DNA of 46,206 nt, from the NCBI GenBank assembly GCA_021162745.1, contig JAGGYC010000059.1:1-46206 (forward strand), written 5' to 3'. Shown here one piece after another: positions 8,162-15,683 of the stretch. The number at the start of each line of letters is the position of its first letter. Positions within the stretch are counted from its first letter, which is position 1. Source of the DNA: Desulfuromonas sp. (GTDB lineage Bacteria > Desulfobacterota > Desulfuromonadia > Desulfuromonadales > Desulfuromonadaceae). Made by a program: the position numbers and the translations under genes. The notes under the pieces are model-generated. The model was not told the DNA's origin, did not search any database, and was given only the letters and a program-made list of their open reading frames with translations.

Positions 8162-9472
8162 CTATGATTTGCGCGGCGGTCGGCGACGACTACGACTGCG
8201 ACGTTTATTGGGTTTGTTCTCGGTTGTATTTTCAGTGCGTGCTTTATCCTCAGCATTTTTAGCTGTTGGTGTCGGTGTTTGTTGGGGCGGTTTTCCATCC
8301 CCTTTTTTTGCAGGCCGTGGTGGACGTTGAGACCGCTTGCCTCCCTCACCGGATGGGGTCGGTTTCTTGTGGCGGGATGGACGCCCTTCGCCTGGTTTGG
8401 CAGTACGTCCTTCACCCGGCTTAGTGGCACGTTCGTCTCCCTGTTTGGTATTTCGGCCATCGCGGCCAGGGCGAGATTCTCCCCCCTTGTTGCGTGGTGG
8501 GCGGTTTCCTCTGCCGTCAGCCTTTTTTGCCGGTTTTCCTGCTTTGCGCGTGTCTGTCGATTGTTCTTCCGTTTTCGAGGCTTTTGCTTTGCCTCTGTCG
8601 TCAGCTTTGGCGTGTATTTTGCCGGGCCCCTTGTCTCTGGAAAGATCGCTCAACGGCACATGCTGGATCACCTTGCCATTGCAACGTAATGTGACTGTCT
8701 GGCTCAATATCTGCGATGAAAGAACCTCTGCCGGTTGACCATCAACCGTGACTTTAGTCCCTTGTTTTGGCAGTTGTTTGCTCATTTTGCAGTAGGTGTT
8801 GTATTCATAACCAAGACAGCACAGCAGGCGTCCGCACTGACCGGAGATTTTTGTTGGGTTGAGCGCCAGCCCCTGCTGCTTGGCCATCCGTACCGAGACG
8901 GGGTGGAAATCGGTCAGGAAGGTGCCACAGCAGAGTTCTCGCCCGCAGATGCCGATACCGCCAATCAGCTTGGCCTCATCACGGACACCAATCTGACGCA
9001 TTTCTATACGGGTATGGAAGCTATGGGCGAGATCCTTGACCAGTTCCCGAAAATCAACCCGGCCATCGGCAGTGAAATAGAAGATGATTTTTGAGCCGTC
9101 AAATAGGTATTCGGCTTTGACCAGTTTCATCGGCATTTTGCGCTGGCGTATACGCTCAAAACAGTGGTCGTAGGCTTCTTTTTCTTTTGAGGCACTGATC
9201 CGCGCCATGGTTTGGTCGGCTTCGGTTGCGAGGCGGAGGATTTTTTTCAGGTCCTGTGGCAGCTCTTTCTTGGCCACAGTACGGGGAGGACGAGCAATGG
9301 CGCCGAGCGCTCGGCCACGGTTCGTTTCGACGACAACGGTGTCCCCCTGTTGCAGATCCAATCCATTGGTGTCGAAATCGTACTGTTTGCCCGCCGAACG
9401 AAACTTGACGGTGGCAATCACTTTTCCGTCAGCCACCGGGGATGGCTCCTGGGGGGTAGTCTCTATAGTCAT
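8162..9472 (-). CDS. ricT: PSP1/RicT-family protein with long basic tail
   Basis: 436 residues. The PSP1 domain (about 15-270) has the cysteine cluster of RicT/YaaT: GICGRELCCGTFL and SGQCGRLLCCLGYEY, which in Bacillus RicT takes part in binding iron-sulfur clusters in the Ric complex that acts with RNase Y. The rest (about 275-436) is a disordered, Lys/Arg/Gly/Pro-rich tail with near-repeats such as ATKPGEGRTAKPGEGRPSRH, ending KPNKRRSRSRRRPPRKS. Such a tail suggests RNA or other polyanion binding (inference). The core family call is firm; whether Ric partners exist here is unknown because no RicA or RicF homologue is in view. It lies between holB and metG. Confidence 0.9.
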   Translation of the reverse strand: MTIETTPQEPSPVADGKVIATVKFRSAGKQYDFDTNGLDLQQGDTVVVETNRGRALGAIARPPRTVAKKELPQDLKKILRLATEADQTMARISASKEKEAYDHCFERIRQRKMPMKLVKAEYLFDGSKIIFYFTADGRVDFRELVKDLAHSFHTRIEMRQIGVRDEAKLIGGIGICGRELCCGTFLTDFHPVSVRMAKQQGLALNPTKISGQCGRLLCCLGYEYNTYCKMSKQLPKQGTKVTVDGQPAEVLSSQILSQTVTLRCNGKVIQHVPLSDLSRDKGPGKIHAKADDRGKAKASKTEEQSTDTRKAGKPAKKADGRGNRPPRNKGGESRPGRDGRNTKQGDERATKPGEGRTAKPGEGRPSRHKKPTPSGEGGKRSQRPPRPAKKGDGKPPQQTPTPTAKNAEDKARTENTTENKPNKRRSRSRRRPPRKS

Positions 9473-9596
9473 GTTGTTTCTTTATATGTTGTTGATAGAC
9501 CCTTAGTTGTCATGGCTGGACAGTGCCGACAAAACAGAGAGCCTGTATCAGTAGAATTTAGTTAGTATCACTAGTAATTTTCCAACTTAACGTATT

Positions 9597-9614
9597 CGTT
9601 GCCGTCAGGCAACG
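9597..9614. other. Short hairpin in the holB-ricT gap
   Basis: CGTTGCC-GTCA-GGCAACG forms a 7-bp stem with a 4-nt loop in the 164-nt space between holB and ricT. It lacks a following T-run on the minus strand, so it is not a standard terminator. It may be an mRNA-stability or processing structure; nothing else stands out in the gap. Confidence 0.4.
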
Positions 9615-9636
9615 TCTTAGTGTGTTGGAGTGTGGA

Positions 9637-10638
9637 TTACAGCTGTGAGCGTGATGCTTGATCGCCGCAAGGGCCTTGGGTCAGCTGAATCAACAAGCGT
9701 TCCATGGCCAGTTGGCGATTGACATTGCGTTGTAGATGATAGCGGCAATCGAGGATTGCTTCCAGTTTGTGCTGGATTGAGAGAGGTGTTTCCTTGGCCG
9801 CGTGTTGGCGGATGCGCTCCTGCATGTCGATGTTGGTCAACAATGAACTGGATCCCTGGCTGACGATGAGAAAAATGTCGCGGTAGCAGCTGAGAAGAAC
9901 ACTGGTTAAGTCGTCCAGCTGCTCCTTGTCCGCCGCCCATTTTTCGGCCAGCTCAAGCATCGGTACAATACTGCCGACGGAGAGGGCACTCAATGATTTA
10001 AAAACCTCTTTGCGCTGTTCAATGTAGAAGTCGCGATCACTGCCCAGGGCTTTTTTCAGACTGCCCTCGGAAAGGGCGGCAAGAACCTGGCACTGGGTAT
10101 CGTCAATCTGTTGTTGGCTGAGTACCTTGGCGATCATGCTCTGCTCAAGACGTGCAAAGGGCAGTTGCTGACAACGGGAGCGGATCGTTTCGAGGACCAT
10201 GTCAGGGTGGGCACTGATGAGGATCAGCATCACTTCGGCGCGCGGCTCTTCCAGGGTCTTGAGTAGCGCATTGCCCGCTGCTGGATTGAGGCGGTCGGCG
10301 TCGTCGATGATGCAAACGCGGCGCGGTGCTTCCAGGGGCGGATGGGCCAGTTCTTTTTGCAACTGGCGAATGGCGTCAATCTTGATTGCCGTGCCGTCTG
10401 TTTCAACGATGTGCAGATCGGGGTGGTTGTTGTGATCGATTCGACGACAGCCGGAACAGGTGCCGCAACCGGTTTGCTTTTCGCAGAAAATTAGTCGAAC
10501 AACAGCGATCGCCATCAGGCGCTTGCCGATCCCCTCTGCGCCGGTGAACAGATAGGCATGGGCCATGCGTTGATTGTTCCAAGCTTGGCGTAGCAGTTTT
10601 TTTTGTTGTTCATGGCCGATAATGTTGGCAAAAGTCAT
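9637..10638 (-). CDS. holB: DNA polymerase III subunit delta prime
   Basis: 333 residues. Delta prime is the stator subunit of the clamp loader that opens the beta clamp. Seen: the AAA+ start MTFANIIGHEQQ, Walker-A-like GAEGIGKR, a four-cysteine zinc module (CEKQTGCGTCSGCR), VCIIDDADRLNPAAGNALLK, LEEPRAEVMLILIS and TIRSRCQQLPF. The ATG at 10638 is preferred because it starts at the conserved MTFANIIG and lies just 7 nt after the tmk stop; an upstream reading from 10722 would overlap tmk heavily. It is the second gene of the tmk-holB-ricT-metG cluster. Confidence 0.95.
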   Translation of the reverse strand: MTFANIIGHEQQKKLLRQAWNNQRMAHAYLFTGAEGIGKRLMAIAVVRLIFCEKQTGCGTCSGCRRIDHNNHPDLHIVETDGTAIKIDAIRQLQKELAHPPLEAPRRVCIIDDADRLNPAAGNALLKTLEEPRAEVMLILISAHPDMVLETIRSRCQQLPFARLEQSMIAKVLSQQQIDDTQCQVLAALSEGSLKKALGSDRDFYIEQRKEVFKSLSALSVGSIVPMLELAEKWAADKEQLDDLTSVLLSCYRDIFLIVSQGSSSLLTNIDMQERIRQHAAKETPLSIQHKLEAILDCRYHLQRNVNRQLAMERLLIQLTQGPCGDQASRSQL

Positions 10639-10645
10639 GGGTTGA

Positions 10646-11287
10646 CTACCTGTGATTGACGAGGGGTGGGATGGCATCAATAATTCGCTTGGCGACGGCA
10701 GAGCTGTCGCCGCTGGCATCAATGGTTGTTATCCGTTGCGGGTATTGATCGGCCAATTGCAGGTAGGCGTGGCGGATGCGCTGGTGGAATTCGAGGGATT
10801 CTTGTTCAAAGCGATCCTCGTTTATGTCGCTGTTGTCGGCATTTCGTTGTCGGGCACGCCCTAGGCCGATCTCAACAGGGAGATCGAGTAATAATGTCAA
10901 ATGGGGGGTGACGCCTTGGCAGGCATAGTGGTTGAGTTGCTCGATCGTGGCGATATCCAGTGCTCGACCATAGCCCTGGTAAGCAACGGTCGCATCACAA
11001 AAGCGATCACAGAGTACAGTTTTGCCGGCACTCAATGCCGGCTTGACCACTTCGGCGATATGTTGAGCGCGTGCCGATGCGTAGAGCAGGAGCTCTGTTT
11101 CGGGAACCATGGCGCTATTCTCGGCATCGAGTAGAATGGCGCGGATTTTGTCGGCGATGGCGCAGCCTCCCGGTTCGCGGGTTTCGACGACCTCCACCCC
11201 CTGTTGACGCAGATGGTTGGCCAGTCGGGAAATCTGTGTGGTTTTACCACAGCCCTCTATCCCCTCAAATGTGATGAAAAACCCCAT
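10646..11287 (-). CDS. tmk: Thymidylate kinase
   Basis: 213 residues. It phosphorylates dTMP to dTDP with ATP, just before DNA synthesis. The P-loop is FEGIEGCGKTTQ at the N-terminus; TREPGGCAIADKIR is the DR[YH]-like substrate loop region; LCDRFCDATVAYQGYGR and LLLDLPVEIGLGRARQR are also typical. It is the first gene of the minus-strand cluster. A ribosome-like AAGGGAT lies rather far upstream of the ATG. Confidence 0.97.
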   Translation of the reverse strand: MGFFITFEGIEGCGKTTQISRLANHLRQQGVEVVETREPGGCAIADKIRAILLDAENSAMVPETELLLYASARAQHIAEVVKPALSAGKTVLCDRFCDATVAYQGYGRALDIATIEQLNHYACQGVTPHLTLLLDLPVEIGLGRARQRNADNSDINEDRFEQESLEFHQRIRHAYLQLADQYPQRITTIDASGDSSAVAKRIIDAIPPLVNHR

Positions 11288-11487
11288 TGTTTTTTATGTT
11301 ATCCCTTATTGGTTTGTGCATCGAGATTAATATGTGTGGTAAACAGCTCACCTATTATAAAGAGTGCTGTTGATGAAGCAAGGGAAAAGCAGTGCCGGTT
11401 GCTGTGTAGAATTGTCGTGTTCGCCATTGCGTTATGGTGGTTGTTTGCGTATAGTTAAAAGTTTATTGACTGGCAGGGAGAAGTGGT

Positions 11488-12222
11488 GTGGACGACGATA
11501 ACTTATTGACCGATTTTCAACAGCGACTGGGCTATCAGTTTATCGATCCGATGTTGCTGAAACACGCCCTGGTTCATCGATCCTACGCGAACGAGCAAAT
11601 TCGTGATCCTGCCGCCTGTAATGAGCGCCAGGAATTTCTTGGCGACGCTGTGCTTGATCTGGTGATAGCGGACTTTCTTTTTCATGCCTATCCTGATCTT
11701 CCAGAAGGTGAGTTGTCACGAATTCGTTCGGAATTGGTGAGTGCGCGTGCGCTGGCAAAACTGGCCCGCCACTTGAGCCTTGGTCCCTGTTTGTATCTGG
11801 GCCGTGGCGAATATCGCAGTGGCGGACAGGATAAAGACAACCTTCTCGCCGATGCGTTGGAAGCCGTTTTCGGGGCGATTTTTATCGATTCCGGCTGGTC
11901 TGCGGCGCGTCGTGTGTTGGTTGCCTTGTTTGAAGGGACAGCGATCCAGGCGGCGACGGGACAGTCTCAAGATTATAAGACCCGTTTTCAGGAGTTAGCT
12001 CAGGCGCGATACGGACAGGCGCCGACCTATGAGCTGGTTGCGGCTGAGGGCCCGGATCATCAGCGTGAATACAGTGTGGTGGTGTCCTGTGATGGACAAC
12101 AGCTCGGCCAAGGTCGGGGCGGGAGCAAAAAAGCTGCTCAACAGCAGGCGGCTTGTGAAGCTTTGCAGTTTTTAGGTGCTGAAGAATGTGGGATAGTAGA
12201 TCCTGATCAGGGAGAAAAATAA
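11488..12222 (+). CDS. rnc: Ribonuclease III
   Basis: 244 residues. The enzyme cleaves double-stranded RNA, including rRNA precursors. The catalytic signature NERQEFLGDAVLDLVIADFL (about residues 46-66) carries the metal-binding Glu and Asp residues; a second acidic cluster DALEAVFGAIFIDSG is present. The C-terminal double-stranded RNA-binding domain spans about 160-235 (YKTRFQELAQARYG, GRGGSKKAAQQQAACEALQ). GTG start with GGGAG seven bases upstream. It is adjacent to era (1-nt gap), the common rnc-era order. The 200-nt space to divergent tmk should hold both promoters. Confidence 0.98.
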   Translation: MDDDNLLTDFQQRLGYQFIDPMLLKHALVHRSYANEQIRDPAACNERQEFLGDAVLDLVIADFLFHAYPDLPEGELSRIRSELVSARALAKLARHLSLGPCLYLGRGEYRSGGQDKDNLLADALEAVFGAIFIDSGWSAARRVLVALFEGTAIQAATGQSQDYKTRFQELAQARYGQAPTYELVAAEGPDHQREYSVVVSCDGQQLGQGRGGSKKAAQQQAACEALQFLGAEECGIVDPDQGEK

Positions 12223-12223
12223 C

Positions 12224-13120
12224 GTGCAAGAACAGCAGTTTAAATCTGGATTTGTTTCCATTGTCGGTCGGCCAAATGTCGGCAAATCGACCTTGTTGAA
12301 TCAGATCCTTGGACAAAAAATTGCCATTACGGCAAACAAACCACAAACCACCCGTAATCGTATTCTCGGTATTCATACCACCGATGATGCCCAAGTGTTG
12401 TTCCTCGATACTCCGGGGATTCACAAAGCGACGGGAAAACTGAACAAATATATGGTCGATCAGGCTCTTTCAGCCTGTCGCGGCGTTGATGTGGTTCTGT
12501 TTCTGGTTGAAGCAACGGATCGTGTTGGTGGCGGCGATGATTATATCCTCGATATCCTGGCCCAGAGTGATATCCCGGTGGTGCTGGTGATCAATAAAGT
12601 GGATCTGGTCGAGAAGGAAAAGTTGTTGCCGCTGATTGCTCAGTATGTGCAACGCTTCGACTTTAAAGAGATCATTCCATTGTCGGCATTCACCGGCACA
12701 GGGGTTGATCGGCTGGTTCCCATGGTGAGCAAGATGCTTCCAGGGGGGCCGTTGTACTATCCGGAAGAGATGGTGACCGATTTGCCGGAGCGCTTCATTG
12801 TTGCTGAGATGATCCGTGAGCAGATTCTGCGCAGAACCCACCAGGAAGTCCCCTACGGAGTTGCCGTTCAGGTGGAGACCTTTGAAGAGCGTCCAGGTAA
12901 AAACCTGATTGCCATCCAGGCGGTTGTTTATGTCGGGCGCGATGCGCACAAGAGAATTCTGGTCGGTAAGGGCGGCAGTATGATCCGCTTGCTGGGGCAG
13001 GAGTCGCGCAAGGAGATCGAGAGTTTTCTCGGTACCCGGGTTTTTCTTGAGCTGTTTATCAAGGTGAAGAAAAACTGGATGGATTCAGATCGGATGTTGC
13101 AAGAATTTGGTTACGAATAA
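12224..13120 (+). CDS. era: GTPase Era
   Basis: 298 residues. Era binds 16S rRNA and GTP during small-subunit assembly. G1 is [13 protein letters not shown]3 is LDTPGIH, G4 is NKVD. The C-terminal KH domain includes HKRILVGKGGSMIRLLGQ. GTG start with GGGAG upstream. It follows rnc by one base. A repeat-rich intergenic region follows rather than a clear terminator. Confidence 0.98.
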   Translation: MQEQQFKSGFVSIVGRPNVGKSTLLNQILGQKIAITANKPQTTRNRILGIHTTDDAQVLFLDTPGIHKATGKLNKYMVDQALSACRGVDVVLFLVEATDRVGGGDDYILDILAQSDIPVVLVINKVDLVEKEKLLPLIAQYVQRFDFKEIIPLSAFTGTGVDRLVPMVSKMLPGGPLYYPEEMVTDLPERFIVAEMIREQILRRTHQEVPYGVAVQVETFEERPGKNLIAIQAVVYVGRDAHKRILVGKGGSMIRLLGQESRKEIESFLGTRVFLELFIKVKKNWMDSDRMLQEFGYE

Positions 13121-13171
13121 ATTTTTGAATAGCGACCCACGCCCGTTGGGCGAATTTTCATAGAGTAATCC

Positions 13172-13240
13172 GTAGGAGCGGCTTCAGCCGCGAATAGTTC
13201 AATGTAAAGCCAAGGGCTTCGCGGCTGAAGCCGATCCTAC
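13172..13240. repeat. REP-like pair in inverted orientation
   Basis: A 23-nt unit beginning GTAGGAGCGGCTTCAGCCGC (13172-13194) recurs in inverted orientation at 13218-13240 with one mismatch, separated by 23 nt. Each unit also contains an inner palindrome (GCGGCTTCAGCCGC). This is the architecture of bacterial REP/BIME elements, which are moved by RAYT (TnpA-REP) transposases. No RAYT gene is in the window. Confidence 0.8.
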
Positions 13241-13272
13241 AAAAAGTATCATCTGTTTGATGAACAGTATGT

Positions 13273-13304
13273 GTAGGTTGGGTAGAGTGACACGAAACCC
13301 AACG
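13273..13304. repeat. GTAGGTTGGGT..ACCCAAC palindromic repeat
   Basis: GTTGGGT (13278-13284) and ACCCAAC (13297-13303) flank an AGAGTGACACGA loop, within a sequence starting GTAGGTTGGG. I recognise this as a type of short intergenic repeat seen in many proteobacteria. Its start GTAGG is shared with the adjacent REP pair and with the palindromes at 22084 and 28863. Confidence 0.6.
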
Positions 13305-13382
13305 GTTGTTGCTATTTTTCAATTCATGTGATTTCAGGTAGTTGAAGTTACTCAGAAGCTATATTTAAAAGTGTGAGGAAGT

Positions 13383-14693
13383 ATGTCAGTTGTCGCCATT
13401 GTTGGCCGACCTAATGTTGGTAAATCGACCCTGTTTAACCGGATTTTCGGTCAGCGTAAAGCGATTGTCGAGGATTTCCCCGGCGTAACACGGGATCGTA
13501 ATTATGCCGATGTTACCCGCTATGCCAAACCTTTTACCCTCATCGATACCGGTGGTTTTGAACCGGTCAGTGATGAGCGGATGCTGGTGCAGATGCGCGA
13601 ACAATCCCAGCTGGCCATCGAAGAAGCTGATGTGATTGTGTTTGTTATGGATGCCCGTGGTGGCCTTACCCCTTCAGATCAAGAGGTGGCTGGTCTGCTG
13701 CGCCGGGTGAAGAAGCCGGTGCTGTATGTTGTCAATAAGGTCGATGGCGATCGCCAGGAGGAAGAGGCCTGCGAGTTCTACGGGTTGGGGATTGAAAGCT
13801 TTTATCCCGTTTCCGCCGAGCACGGCCGCGGAATCGGTGATCTGCTGGATGGGATTCTCGACGAGTTGCCACCGGCCCCCGCTGAAGAAGACGAGAGTAA
13901 TGAGGTGCGATTGGCGGTGATCGGTCGCCCTAATGTCGGTAAATCATCGCTGGTGAATAAACTGTTGGGTTACGATCGGGTGGTCGCCAATCCGACCGCT
14001 GGGACAACCCGCGACAGTGTCGATACCCCATTTATTTATGACGGCCAACGCTATGTGCTGATTGATACGGCAGGGATTCGGCGTAAGGGTAAAGTCAGTC
14101 AAAAACTGGAGAAATATTCCGTTATCCAGGCTCTTAAGGGGATGGATCGCGCTCACGTCGTGATGGTGGTGATCGATGCCGAAGAGGGGATTACCGAGCA
14201 GGATTTGACCATCGCCGGTTATGCCTATGATCGCGGTCGGGCAATTGTTCTGGTGGTGAACAAGTGGGATACCTTGACTAAAGATAATCGCACCATGAAA
14301 AAGTTCAGCGATGAAGTGCGGATGCAGTTCAAGTTCCTCCCTTTTGCACCGATCCTGTTTGTTTCGGCACTGACCGGTCAGCGTGTCGCCAAGGTGATGG
14401 ATACCGTGGCCGATGTCGCGTTTCAGTTTAATCGTAAAATTAGTACCTCAGAGTTGAATCGGGTGCTCAAGGAAGCCGAAGAGGCTCATCCGCCGGCCAT
14501 GTACCAAGGTAAGCGGGTTAAGCTGTTCTATATGACCCAGACGGCCGTGCGTCCACCGACCTTTACCGTTTTTGTTAATAAGGAGAAAGGGATTCATTTC
14601 TCCTATCGGCGCTATCTGGCTAACAAGATTCGTGAGCCCTTTGGATTTTCAGGTTGCCCCATCCGTATTAATTATCGGGATCGTGAGCACTGA
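13383..14693 (+). CDS. der: GTPase Der (EngA), tandem G domains
   Basis: 436 residues. Der is a ribosome-assembly GTPase of the large subunit. Two G domains are visible: the first with [19 protein letters not shown] and NKVD; the second from about residue 178 with [21 protein letters not shown] and NKWD. A KH-like C-terminal domain follows ([29 protein letters not shown]). The gene is preceded by about 260 nt of repeat-containing sequence after era, so it is probably separately transcribed. Confidence 0.98.
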   Translation: MSVVAIVGRPNVGKSTLFNRIFGQRKAIVEDFPGVTRDRNYADVTRYAKPFTLIDTGGFEPVSDERMLVQMREQSQLAIEEADVIVFVMDARGGLTPSDQEVAGLLRRVKKPVLYVVNKVDGDRQEEEACEFYGLGIESFYPVSAEHGRGIGDLLDGILDELPPAPAEEDESNEVRLAVIGRPNVGKSSLVNKLLGYDRVVANPTAGTTRDSVDTPFIYDGQRYVLIDTAGIRRKGKVSQKLEKYSVIQALKGMDRAHVVMVVIDAEEGITEQDLTIAGYAYDRGRAIVLVVNKWDTLTKDNRTMKKFSDEVRMQFKFLPFAPILFVSALTGQRVAKVMDTVADVAFQFNRKISTSELNRVLKEAEEAHPPAMYQGKRVKLFYMTQTAVRPPTFTVFVNKEKGIHFSYRRYLANKIREPFGFSGCPIRINYRDREH

Positions 14694-14782
14694 TTGCAGA
14701 CAGGCGATACTTTTATGTTATACTTCTACTTCAGATCGTTTTTTATACTCAATCGGGTTGGTCGTGAGTAAGGGAGGCTGGT

Positions 14783-15160
14783 TTGCCAAAAAGAACAATT
14801 TTGGTTGTAGAGGACGAAGAAAGCTTGTTGAAGCTTGAGAGTATCCTGTTGACATCCAAAGGCTATGAGGTGGTCGGTGTTCCCCACGGTATGGCGGCCC
14901 TGGAAGCTCTGAAAAAAGAAAAAATTGATCTGGTTCTTCTCGATATTATGCTTCCAGAGATGGATGGTTTCGAGGTTTGTCGTCAAATTAAGCAAAATCC
15001 CGCCACCCGTAAGCTGCCGGTTATCATGTTGACGGCGAAGAAAAGTCATGAGGATATGGCGCGTGGCGATGAGGTCGGAGCGGACTGGTATGTTACCAAG
15101 CCTTTCAAGTCCGCCAAGGTGATCGAAACCATCGAGCGTTTTCTTCAGGAATCTTCCTGA
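14783..15160 (+). CDS. CheY-like single-domain response regulator
   Basis: 125 residues, all receiver domain: ILVVEDEESLLKLES gives the acidic pocket, LVLLDIMLPEMDGFEV carries the phospho-acceptor Asp, and YVTKPFKSAKV the conserved lysine. There is no output domain, so it must act by protein-protein contact, or as a phosphate sink. TTG start with AGGGAGG about 8 nt upstream. No histidine kinase is adjacent. A terminator follows. Confidence 0.9.
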   Translation: MPKRTILVVEDEESLLKLESILLTSKGYEVVGVPHGMAALEALKKEKIDLVLLDIMLPEMDGFEVCRQIKQNPATRKLPVIMLTAKKSHEDMARGDEVGADWYVTKPFKSAKVIETIERFLQESS

Positions 15161-15189
15161 CTCAAACAGTTTTTATCCTGATTTAAACG

Positions 15190-15232
15190 AAGGCCCAAGG
15201 TGCGCTGTGAACGTGCTTTGGGCCTTTGTTTT
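15190..15232 (+). terminator. Terminator after the response regulator
   Basis: AAGGCCCAA (15190-15198) pairs with TTGGGCCTT (15218-15226), followed by TGTTTT. It lies 29 nt after the stop codon. Confidence 0.75.
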
Positions 15233-15246
15233 GGGCCTACGTGTGC

Positions 15247-15276
15247 TTGACAATTTCCACAGATAAGTGTTATATG
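15247..15276 (+). promoter_or_regulatory. Sigma-70-type promoter of infA
   Basis: TTGACA (15247-15252) and TATATG (15271-15276; or TTATAT one base earlier with 17-nt spacing). It lies between the upstream terminator and infA. Confidence 0.65.
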
Positions 15277-15332
15277 CCAAGCACGCTGAAACGGCGTAAC
15301 TTTTTCTATAAATAAATTATTCGGAGGTTTCC

Positions 15333-15551
15333 TTGAGTAAGGAAGAAGCAATTGAAGTAGAAGGTACAGTCATTGAGCCGTTGCCCAATGCCATGTTCAG
15401 GGTTAAACTGGACAACGATCATGTTGTTCTCGCTCATATTTCCGGTAAAATGCGCAAGTTTTATATCCGTATTCTGCCTGGCGATCGCGTAACGGTCGAA
15501 CTATCCCCCTATGATCTGACTCGCGGTCGTATCACCTATCGTGAGAAGTAA
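15333..15551 (+). CDS. infA: Translation initiation factor IF-1
   Basis: 72 residues, the usual length of IF-1. The protein is one OB-fold: [38 protein letters not shown] and [14 protein letters not shown], which are near-invariant in bacterial IF-1. IF-1 binds the ribosomal A site of the 30S subunit during initiation. TTG start with GGAGG seven nt upstream. It has its own promoter and is followed by two hairpins. Confidence 0.98.
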   Translation: MSKEEAIEVEGTVIEPLPNAMFRVKLDNDHVVLAHISGKMRKFYIRILPGDRVTVELSPYDLTRGRITYREK

Positions 15552-15563
15552 ATAGATTCATTT

Positions 15564-15598
15564 CTGCTGAACAACGTGTTCCTGTGTTCAGCAGTTTG
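15564..15598 (+). terminator. Hairpin terminator after infA
   Basis: CTGCTGAACA (15564-15573) and TGTTCAGCAG (15585-15594) form a perfect 10-bp stem followed by TTTGTT. The T-run is short, so it may be weak; a second terminator follows. Confidence 0.6.
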
Positions 15599-15620
15599 TT
15601 CCCAATTGATTCCATACTGG

Positions 15621-15644
15621 AAAGCCGGCTGAGGCCGGTTTTTT
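15621..15644 (+). terminator. Second terminator upstream of leuS
   Basis: AAAGCCGGC-TGAG-GCCGG followed by TTTTTT. It separates infA from leuS. It lies 40 nt before the leuS start, so it could equally be an attenuator on a leuS leader. Confidence 0.7.
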
Positions 15645-15683
15645 CGTTTGAAGTATCTATAAGTACGCACGGATGGAGGCACA

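Noticed and set aside
9597-9614. Called a terminator of holB
   Set aside because: The hairpin has no T-run on the minus strand, so intrinsic termination is not supported.
11204-11458. Open frame across the tmk start and the tmk-rnc gap
   Set aside because: It overlaps the antisense of tmk, lacks a ribosome site and has a composition unlike the neighbours; a chance frame.
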